Assembly (NCBI GenBank): GCA_017466445.1
Contig: JAFTUC010000021.1
Location: 109,374-173,373 of the forward strand
Source: Clostridia bacterium
GTDB taxonomy: Bacteria; Bacillota; Clostridia; Oscillospirales; CAG-272
Direction of reading: 5' to 3'
Length of the DNA stretch: 64,000 nt
Shown here: one piece after another, positions 16,342-24,590 of the stretch
Position numbering within the stretch: the stretch's first letter is position 1
Layout of the letters: every line of letters starts with the position of its first letter
Notes under the pieces: generated by a model
The model's input: only the letters and a program-made list of their open reading frames with translations
What the model was told of the DNA's origin: nothing
The model's database searches: none
Made by a program: the position numbers and the translations under genes

Positions 16342-17127
16342 ATGAATATTTTCATTTCAACGGATATGGAGGGTATCAGCTGCGTTGAAACTCTCGGCGC
16401 GGTAATGGATACCGAAACACCCGAATATCAGGACGCGCTCGTGCGTCTTATGAAGGACGTAAACGTCGCAGTTGCGGCAGCCTTTGATGCGGGTGCGGAA
16501 AAGGTGTACGTCGTTGACGGACATTTTCACGGAAAGAATTTCATTCCCGGTGCACTTGATAGTCGCGCTACTCAGGTATGGGTTCGTGATCTTGATTGGG
16601 TAATGAAGGATGTCGATGCGGTCGTAGAAGTCGGTGCGCATGCAATGGCGGGAACTATGAACGCATTCCTTGACCATACACAGATGTCGATCCGTATCCA
16701 CCACTATTTCTACAATGACGTGCGCATAGGCGAGGTCATGCAGATGGCGGTGTTTGCGGGACATTTCGGAGTTCCTATTGTTGCCGTTACCGGTGACAAG
16801 GCGGCTTGCATTGAGGCAGAGCACTTTATTAAGAACATTAAGACAGGCTCCGTAAAGCACGCCTGCGAAAGAAATGTCGCTACCTGTCTGCCTGCACATG
16901 AGGCTGAAAGGATCATATACGATACAGTAAAGACGGGAATAGAAAATCGCGCAAACGTCGAGCCTGTTAAGATGGAGCTTCCCTTTGAGATCAAGGTCGA
17001 ATATAACAGATCCGACTATTGTGATGAGGAATGCCGTAATAATCCGAGCCTTGAGAGGCTTGATGCTTATACGGCAAGGGTCATAAAGACAGAGATCAAG
17101 GACTATTATACCGGTGTCATGATATAA
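16342..17127 (+). CDS. M55 D-aminopeptidase (DppA-like), copy 2
   Basis: A 261-residue paralogue of the preceding gene with the same length and all metal ligands: STDMEGISC, VDGHFHGKNF, VGAHAMAGTMNAFLDHT and GEVMQMAVFAGHFGVPIVAVTGD. The most striking difference is in the metal loop, DGHGGGRNF in copy 1 and DGHFHGKNF here, which puts an extra His beside the ligand. Because DppA assembles as a ring, the two chains could mix, or they may serve two substrates. A GGAGAAATC ribosome site precedes the ATG. Confidence 0.9.
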   Translation: MNIFISTDMEGISCVETLGAVMDTETPEYQDALVRLMKDVNVAVAAAFDAGAEKVYVVDGHFHGKNFIPGALDSRATQVWVRDLDWVMKDVDAVVEVGAHAMAGTMNAFLDHTQMSIRIHHYFYNDVRIGEVMQMAVFAGHFGVPIVAVTGDKAACIEAEHFIKNIKTGSVKHACERNVATCLPAHEAERIIYDTVKTGIENRANVEPVKMELPFEIKVEYNRSDYCDEECRNNPSLERLDAYTARVIKTEIKDYYTGVMI

Positions 17128-17138
17128 AGAGGTGAGAT

Positions 17139-18620
17139 ATGAACTATAAGATCGTAGAAAGACCGAAAAAAGAGTATCAGATAACATCGAAGCTTCATTC
17201 CGTGTTCTTTGAATATTTCGGACACGTTATCTATGACGGTATATGGGTCGGTAAGGATAGCGATATCCCGAATATCGACGGTATCCGTCTTGAAGTTATC
17301 GAGGGCTGCCGTGAGATGGGTGTGGGCTGTATGCGTTGGCCGGGCGGATGCTGCGCCGACCATTACCACTGGAAAAACGGAATCGGCAAGGAAAGAATGG
17401 CAAGGATGCATCCGATAGCCGATCCCGCAAATCCCGTTTGGAGAAACGATTTCGGCACCGATGAGTTTTTAAGATTTTGTGAGCTTGTGGGCGCCGAACC
17501 GATCCTTACCGTAAATACCGCTACCGGATCGCCCGAGGAGTTTCTTGATTGGTTTGAGTACGTAAACGGACCGACCGATACGAAATACGGAAAAATGCGT
17601 GCGGAAAACGGACATCCCGAGCCGTACAACGTAAAATATTGGGGAATCGGAAATACCGATGAAAACGTATGGCATGCCGATTTTAATAATCCGGTCGCAT
17701 ACGCACAAAAATATTTGCAGTTCCAGACGGTGCTCAGAGAAGACAGAAAGAAGCTGTATTTCATCGGACTTGGTCTTTCTATGCGTCACGGCTTGCCCGG
17801 ATGGCCCGGAAAAGCGCTTGATCATATCACAAGACAGCAAAGAGATCTGCCGCCCGATGCGCTTTCGGTGCATCATTATCTGGGTGCCACGAAGGGCGGA
17901 TGCGCTATAGCGGGAGATGCCGTTGATTATTCCGACGAGGGATATTACGGACTTCTCGATCTTCTGTGGCGCTATCAGTACGATATCGACCTTCACCGCA
18001 TTGTAATAAAGGAGCACGCGGGTCAAAACGCAAAAACTAAGATATGCTTTGACGAGTGGGGTACATGGCATCCCGAGGCAAATATGAAGAATAACCAGAA
18101 TCAGCGTCAGACAATGCGCGACGGAATTTTCGCCGCTCTCACTATGCATATCTTTTATAAAAACAGTGATATAGTGGAATTTGCGATGGAGACTCAGGTC
18201 TGTAATCTTCTTCAGAGCCTTTTTGAAACGGACGGGGAAAAATGCTTCAGAACTCCGACCTTCTATGTGATGAGGCTTCTTAAGGAGCATTTCGGACAGT
18301 ATCTCCTGCCCGTACTTCCCGATGATCTGGACGAAATGCTTGATATTGTTGCGAGCATTTCCGATGACGGGGAAAATATTACTGTAAGTATAGTAAATAA
18401 AGATCTCTATCTTGAAAAGGAGGTCTCTCTTTCCTTTGCAAAGGGCAAATATGAGCTTGTAAAAGCAGACGTCGTAACATCCGATGACGTTCGTGCGGTC
18501 AATACCTTTGATGAGCCGAGGCTGATCTGCGACAGAACCCTTGACGTGTCGGATGATATGAGAATGACGCTTCCAAAACATAGCGTTGCACGTGTCTGTC
18601 TTAAAAAGAGTTCACTTTAA
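17139..18620 (+). CDS. GH51-like arabinofuranosidase with altered acid/base site
   Basis: A 493-residue protein with the layout of intracellular GH51 alpha-L-arabinofuranosidases. FEYFGHVIYDGIWVG at residues 24-38 and MRWPGGCCADHYHW at 65-78 are family blocks. The nucleophile Glu306 is in KICFDEWGTW, and a C-terminal beta-sandwich follows (SVARVCLKK). At the acid/base site, where the family has WG(I/V)GNE, this protein reads WGIGNTDEN: Thr173 (codon ACC at 17655) replaces the catalytic Glu, with Asp and Glu in the next two positions. It is therefore either inactive as a normal retaining hydrolase, uses a shifted acid, or has another chemistry. No signal peptide. It starts 11 bp after the M55 gene. 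Confidence 0.85.
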   Translation: MNYKIVERPKKEYQITSKLHSVFFEYFGHVIYDGIWVGKDSDIPNIDGIRLEVIEGCREMGVGCMRWPGGCCADHYHWKNGIGKERMARMHPIADPANPVWRNDFGTDEFLRFCELVGAEPILTVNTATGSPEEFLDWFEYVNGPTDTKYGKMRAENGHPEPYNVKYWGIGNTDENVWHADFNNPVAYAQKYLQFQTVLREDRKKLYFIGLGLSMRHGLPGWPGKALDHITRQQRDLPPDALSVHHYLGATKGGCAIAGDAVDYSDEGYYGLLDLLWRYQYDIDLHRIVIKEHAGQNAKTKICFDEWGTWHPEANMKNNQNQRQTMRDGIFAALTMHIFYKNSDIVEFAMETQVCNLLQSLFETDGEKCFRTPTFYVMRLLKEHFGQYLLPVLPDDLDEMLDIVASISDDGENITVSIVNKDLYLEKEVSLSFAKGKYELVKADVVTSDDVRAVNTFDEPRLICDRTLDVSDDMRMTLPKHSVARVCLKKSSL

Positions 18621-18646
18621 GCAAACTGTATGGTCAGTTTATGTCA

Positions 18647-18675
18647 TTTACTATGTAAAAAATATATTATATAAT
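18647..18675 (+). promoter_or_regulatory. Possible internal promoter before the first Gfo/Idh gene
   Basis: TTTACT (18647-18652) and TATAAT (18670-18675) are 17 bp apart in the longest gap of the operon (70 bp). The implied start site is only about 9 bases before the GTG start, overlapping the ribosome site, so this may be a chance match. Confidence 0.3.
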
Positions 18676-18690
18676 TGATTTGGAGAAAAC

Positions 18691-19695
18691 GTGAAAAACA
18701 TAAGATTCGGAATTCTCGGATGCGGGATGATAGCAAACGTCCACGCGCAGGCTCTGTCGCAGGCAAAGGGTGCCGTGCTTTACGGCGTGTGTGATAACGA
18801 TAGCTCGCGCGCAGAAAAATTTTCCCGTGATCACGGGGTGAAATTTTACGAAAGCTATAATGATATGCTTGGTGATCGGGATATAGATGCGATATGTATA
18901 TGCACCCCGAGTTGCTTCCACGCTCAAAACGCAATAGATGCTATGATGAGCGGAAAGCACGTCGTGCTCGAAAAGCCGATGGCGCTTACCGTTGCCGATG
19001 CTGAGCGTGTTATAGAGGTCTCCGAAAGGAGCGGAAAGATACTTACCGTTATTTCACAGCTTAGATTTTCAAGTGATATAGCCAAGGTCAAAAAGCTTAT
19101 TTCGGAGAACGCGTTCGGAAAAATATCTCTTTGCAGTCTGTATATGAAATATTACAGAAGTAAGGAATATTATGCGAGCGGATCCTGGAGGGGCAAGAAG
19201 GCATTTGACGGCGGCGGAGCTCTGATGAATCAGGGAATACACGGAGTCGATCTGCTCACCTACATAGTGGGCAACGTAGTAGACGTAAAGGGATGTGTAC
19301 GCACGCTCTCGCACGATATCGAGGTCGAGGACAGTGCGGTCGCCACGCTTCGCTTTGAAAACGGAGCACTCGGTGTTATCGAGGCATCCACCTGTGCGTA
19401 TCCCGGATTTAACAGAAGGATTGAGATATGCGGAGATAAGGGATATGTTATTATCCGTGAAAACAGAATAGAGGAGCTTATGATAAACGGCGAGCGTGTC
19501 GAGACCGAGAGCTTTGTGTCTGAATCTACTTCAAGCGATCCATCCGCGGTGCAGAGCGATATGCATAAGCTGCAGATAGAAAATTTCGTTAATGCGATAA
19601 ACGGAGATGAGGATATCCTTGTTGATTGCCACGCGGGGAAAAAGGCGCTCGAGATAATAGAAGCTATATATAAGACCTCTGAGTCCGAATGTTGA
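18691..19695 (+). CDS. Gfo/Idh/MocA-family oxidoreductase, copy 1
   Basis: A 334-residue NAD(P)-dependent sugar dehydrogenase-type protein. The Rossmann start IRFGILGCGMIANVHAQAL, the EKPMALTV motif near residue 95 (the catalytic Lys in EKP), and GGGALMNQGIHGVDLLTYIVG with the catalytic His are all present. The start is GTG with TTTGGAGAA upstream. Members oxidise or reduce hydroxyl groups of sugars and inositols, and some catalyse redox-neutral glycoside cleavage through a keto intermediate (GH109-type). It is one of three different Gfo/Idh genes in the operon. The substrate is unknown. Confidence 0.88.
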   Translation: MKNIRFGILGCGMIANVHAQALSQAKGAVLYGVCDNDSSRAEKFSRDHGVKFYESYNDMLGDRDIDAICICTPSCFHAQNAIDAMMSGKHVVLEKPMALTVADAERVIEVSERSGKILTVISQLRFSSDIAKVKKLISENAFGKISLCSLYMKYYRSKEYYASGSWRGKKAFDGGGALMNQGIHGVDLLTYIVGNVVDVKGCVRTLSHDIEVEDSAVATLRFENGALGVIEASTCAYPGFNRRIEICGDKGYVIIRENRIEELMINGERVETESFVSESTSSDPSAVQSDMHKLQIENFVNAINGDEDILVDCHAGKKALEIIEAIYKTSESEC

Positions 19696-19734
19696 AACGA
19701 GAGCCGGGAAAACGAGCTGTATCGGAGGAATAAA

Positions 19735-20457
19735 ATGAAAGTATTTTTATGTATCGGACAGTCGAATATGGCGGGACCGTGTGCGGCACGCTGGAATGAA
19801 AGCGACGATGCCGGACTCAAAGGCGTTTTCCTTCTCAACGGAGAGGATAAATGGGAAAAGGCGGTAAATCCGTTTAACAGATATTCGACAGTAAAGCTCA
19901 CGGAGGGACTCAGCGGTATAAGTCCCGCTTCGACCTTCTCATGTGAAATGAAAAAGGCTTTTCCGGACGAAGAGATCGGTATAATTTCCAACGCGCGCGG
20001 CGCTTCCAAGATCGCATCCTGGCAAAAGGGAGAGTGGCTTTATAACGAAGCCGTACGCAGAGTAAAGGCAGGATACCCGGACAAAAGGATAGACGGTATA
20101 CTTTGGCTCCAGGGCGAGCAGGACGTCGTTGAAAAAAGCGATTACGAAAACTATGCTGAAAAGCTTTCCGCACTCATACACGATATCCGTGAGGATCTCG
20201 GGGGAAGCGATATACCATTTATAGCCTGCGAGATCTGGGAAAATTTCGATCAGGCGAAGGATATATATAAGCCCGGAATAATCGAGGTCAACAGACAGAT
20301 AATCGAAACTGTCAAAAAGACCGAAAACTGCGAAATGATATTCGGAAACGGCGAGCTTGAGCATGTTGTCGGTGACGAGGTGCATTTTGACTCCGAGGGG
20401 ATGCGAGAGCTTGGTAGAAGATTTGCTAAAAAATATCTTGAGGTTTGGGGAAAATAA
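19735..20457 (+). CDS. Sialate O-acetylesterase (SASA)-type carbohydrate esterase
   Basis: A 240-residue SGNH-fold esterase of the SASA/CE6-like kind. The nucleophile serine is in FLCIGQSNMAGP at residues 4-15, LWLQGEQDV at about 122 is the conserved Gly/Glu block, and DEVHFDSEGMRELGRRF near the C-terminus supplies the Asp-x-x-His pair. The protein has no signal peptide and ends one base before the next start codon. It should remove O-acetyl groups from an imported sugar (sialic acid or another acetylated glycan), consistent with amino-sugar salvage by NagA and NagB later in the operon. Confidence 0.87.
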   Translation: MKVFLCIGQSNMAGPCAARWNESDDAGLKGVFLLNGEDKWEKAVNPFNRYSTVKLTEGLSGISPASTFSCEMKKAFPDEEIGIISNARGASKIASWQKGEWLYNEAVRRVKAGYPDKRIDGILWLQGEQDVVEKSDYENYAEKLSALIHDIREDLGGSDIPFIACEIWENFDQAKDIYKPGIIEVNRQIIETVKKTENCEMIFGNGELEHVVGDEVHFDSEGMRELGRRFAKKYLEVWGK

Positions 20458-20458
20458 A

Positions 20459-21349
20459 ATGAAAAATTTCAGAATAGGTATTGTCGGAAGTGAAAACTTC
20501 CATGCTAAGGAATTTACAAAGTTTTTTAATAAAGGTGACGAAAACGGAGATCTGATCTATCCCGATTGCCACGTTACCCTTGTTTACGGAAACTATCCCG
20601 AGGAAAACGAGGCGCTTGTAAAGGAATTCGGTGCCGACGCGGTCGCAAACAGCATAGAAGAGATGGTCGAGAACGTCGATGCAGTTATGATCACAGCGCG
20701 TGACGGTCGCTTCCATGCCGATTTTGCAATACCCTTTATTGAAAAAGGGATCCCCGCGTTTATCGATAAGCCCTTTACGAGCGATCCTGCCGAGGCACTT
20801 GCGCTTGTAAGACTTGCCAAAGAGAAGGGCGTCCCTCTTTGCGGAGGCTCTACCGTTAAATACGCGGACGGCGTAAAGGAGCTGAAGGATATCAAAAATG
20901 AGCTTGCACCGACCGTTCACGGAGGAACGGCTGCGGCACCGCTCAGCTTTAAAAACGAGTACGGCGATTTCTGGTTCTATTCCTCGCACCTTGCCGAAAT
21001 AACGATGGAAATATTCGGATACGGACCGCGCGCGGTGACAGCGAGAGAAAACAACCAAAGCGTATGCGCTATCGTGGATTATGAGGGATTTTCCGTTACC
21101 TGTAACTTTATGGAAAAGAGCTATACCTCTTATAGCGCAAGTCTGTTCGCGGAGCAAAAGACCGAGCACCGTGCGATTAGCCTTGGACCTGTCTTCCGCA
21201 GAGGCTGTGATAATTTTGTAAATATGATAAGAAGCGGTAAGATGCCGGCATCTTACGAAGAGCTTGTCGCTCCCGTTGTTTTCCTTGATGCGGTAAAGCG
21301 CTCGTACGAAACGGGAAAGACTGTCGAGATGAAATACGAGAGGATCTGA
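20459..21349 (+). CDS. Gfo/Idh/MocA-family oxidoreductase, copy 2
   Basis: A 296-residue protein from the ATG at 20459, just one base past the esterase stop; an in-frame ATG 102 bp further upstream lies inside the esterase and is less likely. The Rossmann start MKNFRIGIVGSENFHAKEF lacks the usual second glycine pattern but keeps GxxG spacing. The lysine motif appears as FIDKPFTSDPAEA, and the His region as YSSHLAEITMEIFG instead of the usual GxHxxD. It is the most divergent of the three copies, so its cofactor use is less certain. Confidence 0.83.
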   Translation: MKNFRIGIVGSENFHAKEFTKFFNKGDENGDLIYPDCHVTLVYGNYPEENEALVKEFGADAVANSIEEMVENVDAVMITARDGRFHADFAIPFIEKGIPAFIDKPFTSDPAEALALVRLAKEKGVPLCGGSTVKYADGVKELKDIKNELAPTVHGGTAAAPLSFKNEYGDFWFYSSHLAEITMEIFGYGPRAVTARENNQSVCAIVDYEGFSVTCNFMEKSYTSYSASLFAEQKTEHRAISLGPVFRRGCDNFVNMIRSGKMPASYEELVAPVVFLDAVKRSYETGKTVEMKYERI

Positions 21350-21353
21350 GATT

Positions 21354-22340
21354 ATGAGGATTGCGTTTGTCGGATTCCGTCACGGACATATATACGTACT
21401 TTATGAAATGGCGAAAAATCATAAGGATATCGAGATCGTCGGTTCCTTTGAGGAAAATGAGGAAGCTCGGAATGCCGCAGCAGAGAACGGAGTCGATATC
21501 TCTTATACGTCGCTTGATGAGCTTCTTTTTGATGAAAGGGTAGAGGCAGTAGCGATCGGAAGCTGCTACGGAGACCGTGGCGCTATCGCTATAAAGGCTC
21601 TTAAGGCAGGTAAGCATGTTATCTGCGATAAGCCGCTTTGCACCGAGCTTTCCGAGCTTTATGAGATAAAAAGACTTGCCGAGGAAAAGGATCTTACCGT
21701 AAGCTGCATGTTCACGATGCGCTTTGAAAACAAGGTGAATGCGGTACGGGATCTTATAAGAAGCGGCGCACTCGGAGAGATCAATAACGTTTATTTCGGA
21801 GGTCAGCATCCTCTGCAGTACGGAAGACGTCCTTCATGGTACTTTGAAGACGGAAAGCACGGCGGAGTTATAAACGATATCGCCATACATGGAATAGACC
21901 TTCTTTCTTACCTTTTTGACGGGAAATTAGACGTTATAAACGGAGCAAGATGCTGGAATAAATATGCGGAAAATGAAAAGGATTTTAAGGATAGCGCGCA
22001 GATAATGCTCACGCTTAAAAATAACGCAGGCGTTATTGCCGACCTTTCCTACGCCATCCCCGACGGAGTGGAATTTGAGCTTCCTTATTATTGGCAGTTC
22101 TACATTTGGGGGACCAAGGGTACGATCTCCTTCTCGATGAACGGAGAAAAGACCGTGTGGTTTGCAAAGGGCGAGAAGGAGGGAAGAGAGCTTTTGGTAG
22201 ATCCTATAGAAACAGACTATTTAAGCGATTTTATAAGGGTCGTAAAAAAGGAAAAGGATGTAGTTCTTCCCATGAGTGAGGTAATAAGCTCTACCGAAGC
22301 AACCCTTCTTATACAGAAAAAGGCGGATGTTTTACAGTAA
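21354..22340 (+). CDS. Gfo/Idh/MocA-family oxidoreductase, copy 3
   Basis: A 328-residue protein starting 4 bases after copy 2. MRIAFVGFRHGHIYVLYEMA is the Rossmann start with an unusual RHGH loop. ICDKPLCTELSELYEIK carries the catalytic lysine, and GGVINDIAIHGIDLLSYLFDG the catalytic His. The loop GRRPSWYFEDGKHGG before it is typical of sugar-acid or inositol dehydrogenases. Coupled translation with copy 2 suggests the two form one enzyme system or catalyse consecutive oxidation and reduction. Confidence 0.88.
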   Translation: MRIAFVGFRHGHIYVLYEMAKNHKDIEIVGSFEENEEARNAAAENGVDISYTSLDELLFDERVEAVAIGSCYGDRGAIAIKALKAGKHVICDKPLCTELSELYEIKRLAEEKDLTVSCMFTMRFENKVNAVRDLIRSGALGEINNVYFGGQHPLQYGRRPSWYFEDGKHGGVINDIAIHGIDLLSYLFDGKLDVINGARCWNKYAENEKDFKDSAQIMLTLKNNAGVIADLSYAIPDGVEFELPYYWQFYIWGTKGTISFSMNGEKTVWFAKGEKEGRELLVDPIETDYLSDFIRVVKKEKDVVLPMSEVISSTEATLLIQKKADVLQ

Positions 22341-22351
22341 GGAGATAAATT

Positions 22352-22651
22352 ATGATAAAGCATATGATAATATGGAAGCTTAAGGAAGATCTTGAGGATC
22401 CTTCCAAAAGAGCTCTTGAGATAAAAAATGCTCTCGAGGGACTTGTCGGAAAAATCGACGGTCTTGTTGAGATGAGGATACTTACAGATAAATTTCCCGT
22501 CTCCACGGGAGATATTTTGATGGACTCGACCTTCGAGTCGGCAAAGGCGCTTGAAAACTATCAGAGCCATCCGCTTCATGTTGAGATAGCAACAGGACTC
22601 GTCCGTTCGTCGGTTGATACGAGGCTCTCTTTTGATTATGAGGAGAAATGA
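22352..22651 (+). CDS. Dabb-domain protein (stress-responsive A/B barrel)
   Basis: A 99-residue single-domain protein. IKHMIIWKLKEDLEDPS at the start, a central GLVGKIDGLVEMRI segment and ENYQSHPLHVEIATGLV with the conserved His near the C-terminus are typical of Dabb ferredoxin-like dimers. Such proteins act as small lyases, cyclases or binding proteins in several catabolic clusters. Its stop is one base before the nagA start codon, so translation is coupled. The enzymatic role is unknown. Confidence 0.87.
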   Translation: MIKHMIIWKLKEDLEDPSKRALEIKNALEGLVGKIDGLVEMRILTDKFPVSTGDILMDSTFESAKALENYQSHPLHVEIATGLVRSSVDTRLSFDYEEK

Positions 22652-22652
22652 T

Positions 22653-23804
22653 ATGATCACCTGTATACGCGGAAAAAACATACTTAAAAACGGAGCCTTC
22701 TCCGAGGGATGCGTGTTTATCGATAACGGTAAGATAATTTCCGAAGCCGACGTCGGTGCCAAAGAGTACCGCGAGTACGATTTCGGAGAGGATTACGTCA
22801 TTCCGGGTCTTATAGATCTTCACACGCACGGAGCGGTGGGAGTCGATTACGGCGGAGCGTCCTGCGAGGAGATACTGAAGGCGATCAGCTTTCAGCGCTC
22901 GCACGGAGCGACCTCGGTAATGCCGACCGTCACCTCCTCTACCTTTGAAAAAACCTGTGCGGCTCTTGAAAATATCAGAGAGGCTATGAAGGATGAATCG
23001 ATCGGATGCTCGATCATCGGAGCTCACCTCGAGGGTCCCTATTTTTCCGAGAAGCAGAGCGGCGCTCAGGAGAAGAGCATGCTCGGAAATCCTAAGCCCG
23101 AGCACTATAAATATATAGTCGAAAACTTCGGAGATATAATAAAGAGATGGGACTATGCCCCCGAGCTCGATATAAACGGAGAATTTTGTGAGTATCTTAA
23201 AGCTCATAATATAATCCCCTCTGCCGCACATACCGACGCAAAATACAGTGATATGTGTCTTGCGAGAGAAAAGGGATGCAATCTTGTAACGCACCTCTAT
23301 TCCTGTACCTCGACCATAACAAGAGAAATGGGCTTCAGAGTGCTCGGAGTTATTGAATGTGCTTATCTTTGGGACGATATGTATATTGAGATCATCGCAG
23401 ACGGAAAGCACCTTCCTATCGAGCTTCTCAGGCTTATATTCAAGCTGAAGCCGCACGATAAGATAATTCTCGTCAGCGATTCGCTTAAGGTCGCCGGAAG
23501 CACGGAAAGATATTCAAACGTCGGAAATATGCCCTGCATAATAGAGGACGGAGTATGTAAGCTTCTTGACCGAAGCGCCTTTGCAGGAAGCATCGCTACT
23601 GCCGACGTTCTTATCAAAAAGGCGGTAGAGGCGGGACTTGATCTTTCCGAGGCTGTTAAGATGGGAAGCGAAAATCCGGCATATCTGTTCGGACTTTCAA
23701 AGGGTAAGCTTGATGTCGGATACGACGGTGATATCACCGTTCTTGATAAGGATCTGAATGTGAAAAAAGTTTTTGTAAAGGGAGAAATTATAAATGATAA
23801 TTAA
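22653..23804 (+). CDS. nagA: N-acetylglucosamine-6-phosphate deacetylase
   Basis: NagA hydrolyses GlcNAc-6-P to glucosamine-6-P and acetate. The protein has 383 residues from the ATG at 22653, selected for its GAGGAG ribosome site; an upstream in-frame ATG lies in the Dabb gene. Motifs in order: IDLHTHGAVGVDY, GAHLEGPYFSEKQSGAQ (metal-binding Glu), SAAHTDAKYSDM (His), THLYSCTSTIT (His) and VSDSLKVAGST (catalytic Asp). The nagB start codon lies inside its 3' end. It gives the operon its clearest metabolic exit. Confidence 0.94.
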   Translation: MITCIRGKNILKNGAFSEGCVFIDNGKIISEADVGAKEYREYDFGEDYVIPGLIDLHTHGAVGVDYGGASCEEILKAISFQRSHGATSVMPTVTSSTFEKTCAALENIREAMKDESIGCSIIGAHLEGPYFSEKQSGAQEKSMLGNPKPEHYKYIVENFGDIIKRWDYAPELDINGEFCEYLKAHNIIPSAAHTDAKYSDMCLAREKGCNLVTHLYSCTSTITREMGFRVLGVIECAYLWDDMYIEIIADGKHLPIELLRLIFKLKPHDKIILVSDSLKVAGSTERYSNVGNMPCIIEDGVCKLLDRSAFAGSIATADVLIKKAVEAGLDLSEAVKMGSENPAYLFGLSKGKLDVGYDGDITVLDKDLNVKKVFVKGEIINDN

Positions 23805-24564
23805 AACACTTAAGGCTGACAGACTTGATGTCTACGTACACGATACCAGAACGAGCATGGGTGAGCAGGTCGCAGGTGACGTTGCCGCTCATCTTAAAAA
23901 GCTTCTTGCCGAAAAGGAAGAGGTCAACGTTATATTTGCCGCTGCACCCTCGCAGTCCGATTTTCTCGATTCTCTCTCAAGAGAAGAGGGCATAGACTGG
24001 AAAAGAGTAAACGTCTTCCATATGGACGAATATATCGGTATCTCTATCGATCAGGAGCAGAGCTTTGCAGGATTTGTCAAGAAATACGTTGCCGATCCCC
24101 TCGGCGCGGGAAAATTTTATCCGCTTAACGGAAAGGCAGACGATATCGAGGCAGAGTGCGCAAGATATACCGAGCTTCTCAGAGGCAAGGGAATTGACGT
24201 CGTTTGTCTCGGAATAGGCGAAAACGGACATATCGCGTTCAACGATCCCGGCGAGGCCGATTTCTGGGACGCTAAGGACGTTAAGATAGTAAAGCTTGAC
24301 GAGGTCTGCCGCCAGCAGCAGGTAAACGATAAATGCTTTGAGACGATCGACGACGTTCCGAAATACGCGATGTCTCTCACGGTTCCCGCACTTATGCGCG
24401 CAGGCGCGATGTTCTGTACGGTTCCGGCGCCCACCAAGGCTGACGCCGTAAGAAAGACAATTACCGAGCCTGTAGACGTTCTTTGCCCCGCTTCTGCGCT
24501 TCGTCTGCATGAAAACGCAAAATTCTACTGCGATAAGGATAGCGGAACCTTTATTCTTGACTGA
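23794..24564 (+). CDS. nagB: Glucosamine-6-phosphate deaminase
   Basis: NagB converts glucosamine-6-P to fructose-6-P and ammonia. The 256-residue protein contains the catalytic VFHMDEYIGI (Asp-Glu) and LGIGENGHIAFNDPGEADF (general-acid His) blocks; the family usually has GxGxDGHIAFNEP, so D is changed to E in GENGH. The start ATG overlaps the nagA stop by 11 bp. With nagA it completes conversion of GlcNAc-6-P to a glycolytic intermediate. It is shorter than E. coli NagB because it lacks the allosteric C-terminal tail, as in many Bacillota. Confidence 0.92.
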   Translation: MIIKTLKADRLDVYVHDTRTSMGEQVAGDVAAHLKKLLAEKEEVNVIFAAAPSQSDFLDSLSREEGIDWKRVNVFHMDEYIGISIDQEQSFAGFVKKYVADPLGAGKFYPLNGKADDIEAECARYTELLRGKGIDVVCLGIGENGHIAFNDPGEADFWDAKDVKIVKLDEVCRQQQVNDKCFETIDDVPKYAMSLTVPALMRAGAMFCTVPAPTKADAVRKTITEPVDVLCPASALRLHENAKFYCDKDSGTFILD

Positions 24565-24590
24565 AAGACGCTCTTCTGAGAGGCCTTTGT

